Shown piece by piece: positions 60,501 through 64,000 of a stretch of 64,000 nucleotides of DNA; positions within the stretch are counted from its first letter, which is position 1, and each line of letters starts with the position of its first letter. The notes below the pieces were generated by a model, which saw only the letters and a list, made by a program, of their open reading frames with translations, was not told the DNA's origin and ran no database searches. This DNA comes from Oscheius tipulae (Eukaryota; Nematoda; Chromadorea; Rhabditida; Rhabditidae). Location: assembly GCA_037178975.1 (NCBI GenBank), contig JASJZH010000006.1, forward strand, positions 7,316,001 through 7,380,000. Direction: 5' to 3'. Position numbers and translations under genes: made by a program.

Positions 60501-63500
60501 AGACTGGGGCTCCAGCCAATCCATGGAACTACTCTAACCTCGGAGACCTGCAAAGTGAGTCATTTTGCTTCTTCTTTTCGGGGGAGCGTCTTTATGGGGT
60601 GCCATGACTTTATGTCGGATTTCACGACACGAAGAATCATTGCAGACAGATGTCGGACACGCAAGTCTGGTGTCAAGTTCCATAGGATTTTCAAATTTTT
60701 ATATTTTCTTGGAGACTGTTCGCCTAAAATTTAACTGGCAAACTTATTCATCTGGCTGCGATTCGTGCGGTCGAGACCTCAAAAATCCCTCCATTTGGCG
60801 TCTGCTCAAAATATCTGTGGCATGCTCCCCCAAAATACCACCCACTCTTTTTTGACTTTTGTCCAGCCAAGTATATCTATATGTGACTCGATTGCCAGCC
60901 CGTTTCGGACCTCATTATCAAAGGCTTCGCCCACCACAGAATAGTGTAGAGAGTGAGTGATAGAGAGAAGAGGGCTAGGCAACATGCTCCACCCCCGTCA
61001 TCAAATCCGTCATTGTCCTCTTTGAAATTACTCTAGTCATCTGTTACAAATTGTTCCGTTCGCATCACGCCTTTCACTTAAAGATGCTTGAAAGAGGCAT
61101 AAAGTAAACCTAAAAGTTCAGTGAAATGAGCAGCGCTTTAACCAGGTTAGAATCGGGAGACACCTCCTTCTTTCTGGCCCGTAGTTTCAGCGCAAAGTCT
61201 CATTAGAGAGGCAGCAAGAAACTGCCTTTATTCAACTCTACCACACGCTTCCCGGTCGTGTTCCTGTCCATTTTTAATCTCTTATATTCATGACGCTAAG
61301 ATGATAGCTCCAATAAAAATGGTTCTCTCATTCTGACGTCCTCTTTTAACAGAATTAACAGGACACAAAACGCATTAGGACTTCTGAACATAGACGAGAA
61401 GCTTTCTGCCCTTCTCTTCAGTGAATTTTTGCACTTTACATGGCATTTCGCGCTTGAATTGAAATGAATTCTGGGAGAGAGCTGTTTATTAACGGGACTT
61501 CTCAAAAGCCAAAAAGAATGTTTCACTCAGTTAAAGTCCTCAGACTTTGTGAAATAGAGGAAGTTGATATCAAATTTCGGGCAGTTCTTGTTCCTTCAGG
61601 GCGGAGCATCACTACGTCTTGCTCGTTGGTGCTCTCCTCCTTGAGGACGATGATCTGAGGTTCACACATGTTGCACTGTTTATACCTGCGCCCATATGGT
61701 CACCGTAGATGTTTAGTCTCAGTCTCTTTCTTAAGCTGGGGAGGACAGAACATCCCCCACACACTTCATGCCTGCGGGGCATCTGTCTGTCCAATGAACG
61801 TTGACCTTCCCACACCATTTTAATGCATCCTACTTCCCGTAAAAAATTTTCCCCGTTTTTCGCTTCAAAACAAAAAACGAGAACTCTTTAATGGTCATCT
61901 TTTCCAACGCCTCTTAATTATCAAGCTTCTCTTTCCAGTGGATGAAGCCGTGGACACGGAATACATGATGACGGTACCTTATCCTGAAGAATGCGAAAGC
62001 TCTCCATCGTTAGACAGACTGACGGAGAACGGAATCATCGAATTCATCAATTTTACGGGATGTCTTCCTCAAGTGGGTTTTTCAAGAGGCCCCTTCTAAA
62101 AAGTCGCAACTTGCAGTGTGGAGTATGTGAACATTCGCTTAAAGAGCAGCATTATGTGATATACAATCTGATTCTCAGTGGAATGATTCTTCCACTTATT
62201 GGTTTCCTTGGTCTTATCGGCAATGGATTATCCGCCTTCGTCTATAGTCGGCCTGGTGAGAAACATATGTGTCTGAGCGCGATCTCTTTCTGTCAAAGTA
62301 AAAAAAAACGGCTGCATATTTTGTGCTCCGAAGATCAAGAGTCTGACCTTGATAGATATCTTTCTTACCTCAGCTGTTACTTCAAGACCGAAAAAATGAG
62401 TCAGATTCGTTTTGGTGTTCTTGCGGACCAGAACCCTAAGGGAATTGTTTCTGGGACATAACCTCGTTTATCAAGGCGACAACCGCAGAAGCCACGCGGA
62501 GACAGAAGAATGACAAACAACTAACTAAACGATTTTCCAGAGATGCGATGTTCCACCAATATCTACTTGTGCTGTTTGGGCTGTTCGGACAGTGCCGTGA
62601 TCTTCACAGGCATTTTTTTGTTCTTCGTGGACAGCGTGAGAAAGTTCTCACTCAACTTGACGAGGATTTTTGGAGTAAAAAGTGTCAATTTTAATCAAAA
62701 ATTTGGATTTCAGGTCTTATCTCCAGTCGTTTATCCAATGGGCATGACTGCACAGACCTGTTCCGTCTACTTTACAATCTTCGCAGGATTCGACTGTTTT
62801 GTTCAGGTAAGAAAAACGTTTGCTTGAAACAAATTTTGGCCAGGTCTGTCTTCCCGAGCCGGCCAAACGCTTCATGAGCAAGTCAAAAGTTCTCGGCGGC
62901 TGTATTCTCTTCGTCATTCTGTTCTCAATTATCTACAATATTCCTCACTGCTTCGAGGTTAAAACGTTTGTCCTTTTTACAAGCTCGAACCTCAGGCAAT
63001 AGTGATAGACTGCTTTCACGAGGGTTTCGGAGGTCATTCGTGGGAAGTTTGTCCCGAGCCCATGCGTTTCAACGAAGTGTAAGTAGACGAAAAACGCTGT
63101 TATGCCTTTCCGATTTCAGATATCAGACAGTTTACTACAAGTACATGTATGCCGTCTTCTTGGCAGTTGGTCCCTTGATCATTCTCGTTGTGTTAAACAC
63201 ATTTATCATTGGTAGACTTTCTTATAACTTTCTTATAGTAAAATTATTCAGGAGCTTCCATTTTTGGAGCGGGTGGTCAAAGTGCCGGAGACACAATTTC
63301 TTTAGTATTTAATCACTTTTCGCCAAGGTAATCATGTTTTCAGATTCTGGTAGTACTGTTGTTCATCGCTTGCAACGTAGCTGCCCTTCTGCTCAATACT
63401 TTCGAGGCCCATATTGAAGAATTAATAGGCAACAAGATCAACTACATCGTCGATTTGTCGAATCTCCTTGTGGTTTTCAATTCAAGGTACCTAACTTTTT

Positions 63501-63732
63501 AGAACTTTACACAACCTGTTTTTGCAGCTTCAACTTTGTGATCTACTTCACTTTCTCTCCAAGTTTCTCCGCCACTTTGAAGAAATACTTTACGGACAGA
63601 CCATTGAAATCAGAATGTGTCGGTTCGGGTCTGCCGGTGTTGGTCGCGAGCGAGAAGAGCAGTCGTTCCAAATTGTGCAAGGACACTCTGGGACGACTGC
63701 TTTCAGCAAGCCAACCCGAGGTGCTCATTTAA
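60501..63732 (+). CDS. FMRFamide-type peptide GPCR, 5' end incomplete
   Basis: The first exon seen (60501-60554) encodes GAPANPWNYSNLGDLQ and splices in frame over a 1.38-kb intron to DEAVDTEYMMTVPYPEECE. Both carry N-glycosylation sites of an extracellular N-terminus. TM1 is GMILPLIGFLGLIGNGLSAFVY. TM2 runs through STNIYLCCLGCSDSAVIFTG. TM3 lies in YPMGMTAQTCSVYFTIFAGF, followed by DCFVQVCLPEPAK, so Cys replaces the DRY Arg. TM4 is VLGGCILFVILFSIIYNIPH, TM5 MYAVFLAVGPLIILVVLNTF, TM6 ILVVLLFIACNVAALLLNTF, and TM7 is LSNLLVVFNSSFNFVIYFTF. AQTCSVYFT and NLLVVFNSxxNFVIY mark FMRFamide-receptor relatives. The C-tail is Ser/Lys-rich, ending QPEVLI. The start codon and any earlier exon are not resolved. 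Confidence 0.8.
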
Positions 63733-64000
63733 GGTGCGATTTCTTTCTCTGTCTCTCTCGGGGGATTGTGTGGGTGTGAATGTGAATTGGTCTAGGGAGG
63801 ATGTTTACAGGTTTGGAGCTAAACTAATTGGATGTTTTTCAGAGTCAAGAGCTTACGTGAATCTCAGCAACAACATTGTGATATAAACGATACCTGTTAC
63901 TTTTAACATGTAAAAAATATAAAGTTTTATGGCAAATAGCCTTGAAGTGGTTCCAAGTTATCATGCGCACAGTTAGTGAAGGTTCAAGTTAACCGAGACT

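Overview
This is eukaryotic DNA that reads as a nematode genome fragment. Most genes are broken by very short introns (about 34-50 nt, GT...TTTCAG). Several start codons sit directly behind a TTTCAG-type acceptor. The gene families also fit a nematode: class 2 lipase, FMRFamide-type receptors, TWK-like K2P channel, EGL-17/LET-756-like FGF. The species cannot be named. A NELF-A gene, a subunit that C. elegans is known to lack, argues against a close Caenorhabditis relative. All gene models were spliced by eye; where given, exon sums were checked to keep one frame.

Layout. 0.9-3.6 kb: NELF-A (+). 4.0-4.4 kb: small Ser/Pro/Tyr/Gln-rich protein (+). 7.0-8.2 kb: Cys-rich, probably GPI-anchored protein (+). 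9.0-10.5 kb: FGF ligand (+), followed 258 bp later by a K2P-type channel (+, 10.8-12.2 kb) whose two selectivity filters are both non-canonical. 12.3-14.4 kb: two related small secreted His/Arg/Ser-rich proteins (-). 16.7-18.8 kb: asparagine synthetase (+). 19.2-22.5 kb: CECR2-like chromatin-remodelling factor without bromodomain (+). 24.5-24.9 kb: small MGCC-starting lipid-anchor candidate (+). 25.1-27.3 kb: rhodopsin-like 7TM receptor (-). 27.5 kb: possible small secreted peptide (+). 30.4-31.9 kb: stargazin/claudin-like four-pass protein (-). 31.9-39.1 kb: long stretch with no recognisable gene. 39.1-43.9 kb: Ig/FN3 transmembrane receptor (+). 44.4-45.3 kb: unrecognised 202-residue protein (+). 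45.3-50.4 kb: no recognisable gene. 50.4-52.8 kb: FMRFamide-type GPCR (+). 54.8-56.1 kb: secreted class 2 lipase with a His-rich N-terminus (+). 57.2-58.9 kb: TMEM237/JBTS-14 ciliary transition-zone protein (+), preceded by an X-box-like motif. 60.5-63.7 kb: second FMRFamide-type GPCR (+).

The content is mixed housekeeping (NELF-A, asparagine synthetase, CECR2-like), signalling (FGF, three GPCRs, K2P and stargazin-like proteins), adhesion (Ig/FN3) and secreted small proteins. No single pathway unites the window. The most unusual items are the channel with two altered filters, the NELF-A gene, the pair of HG-x-FFD basic secreted proteins with TATA boxes about 30 bp before their ATGs, the X-box in front of TMEM237, and an exact 26-bp match between a GPCR intron and a lipase exon.
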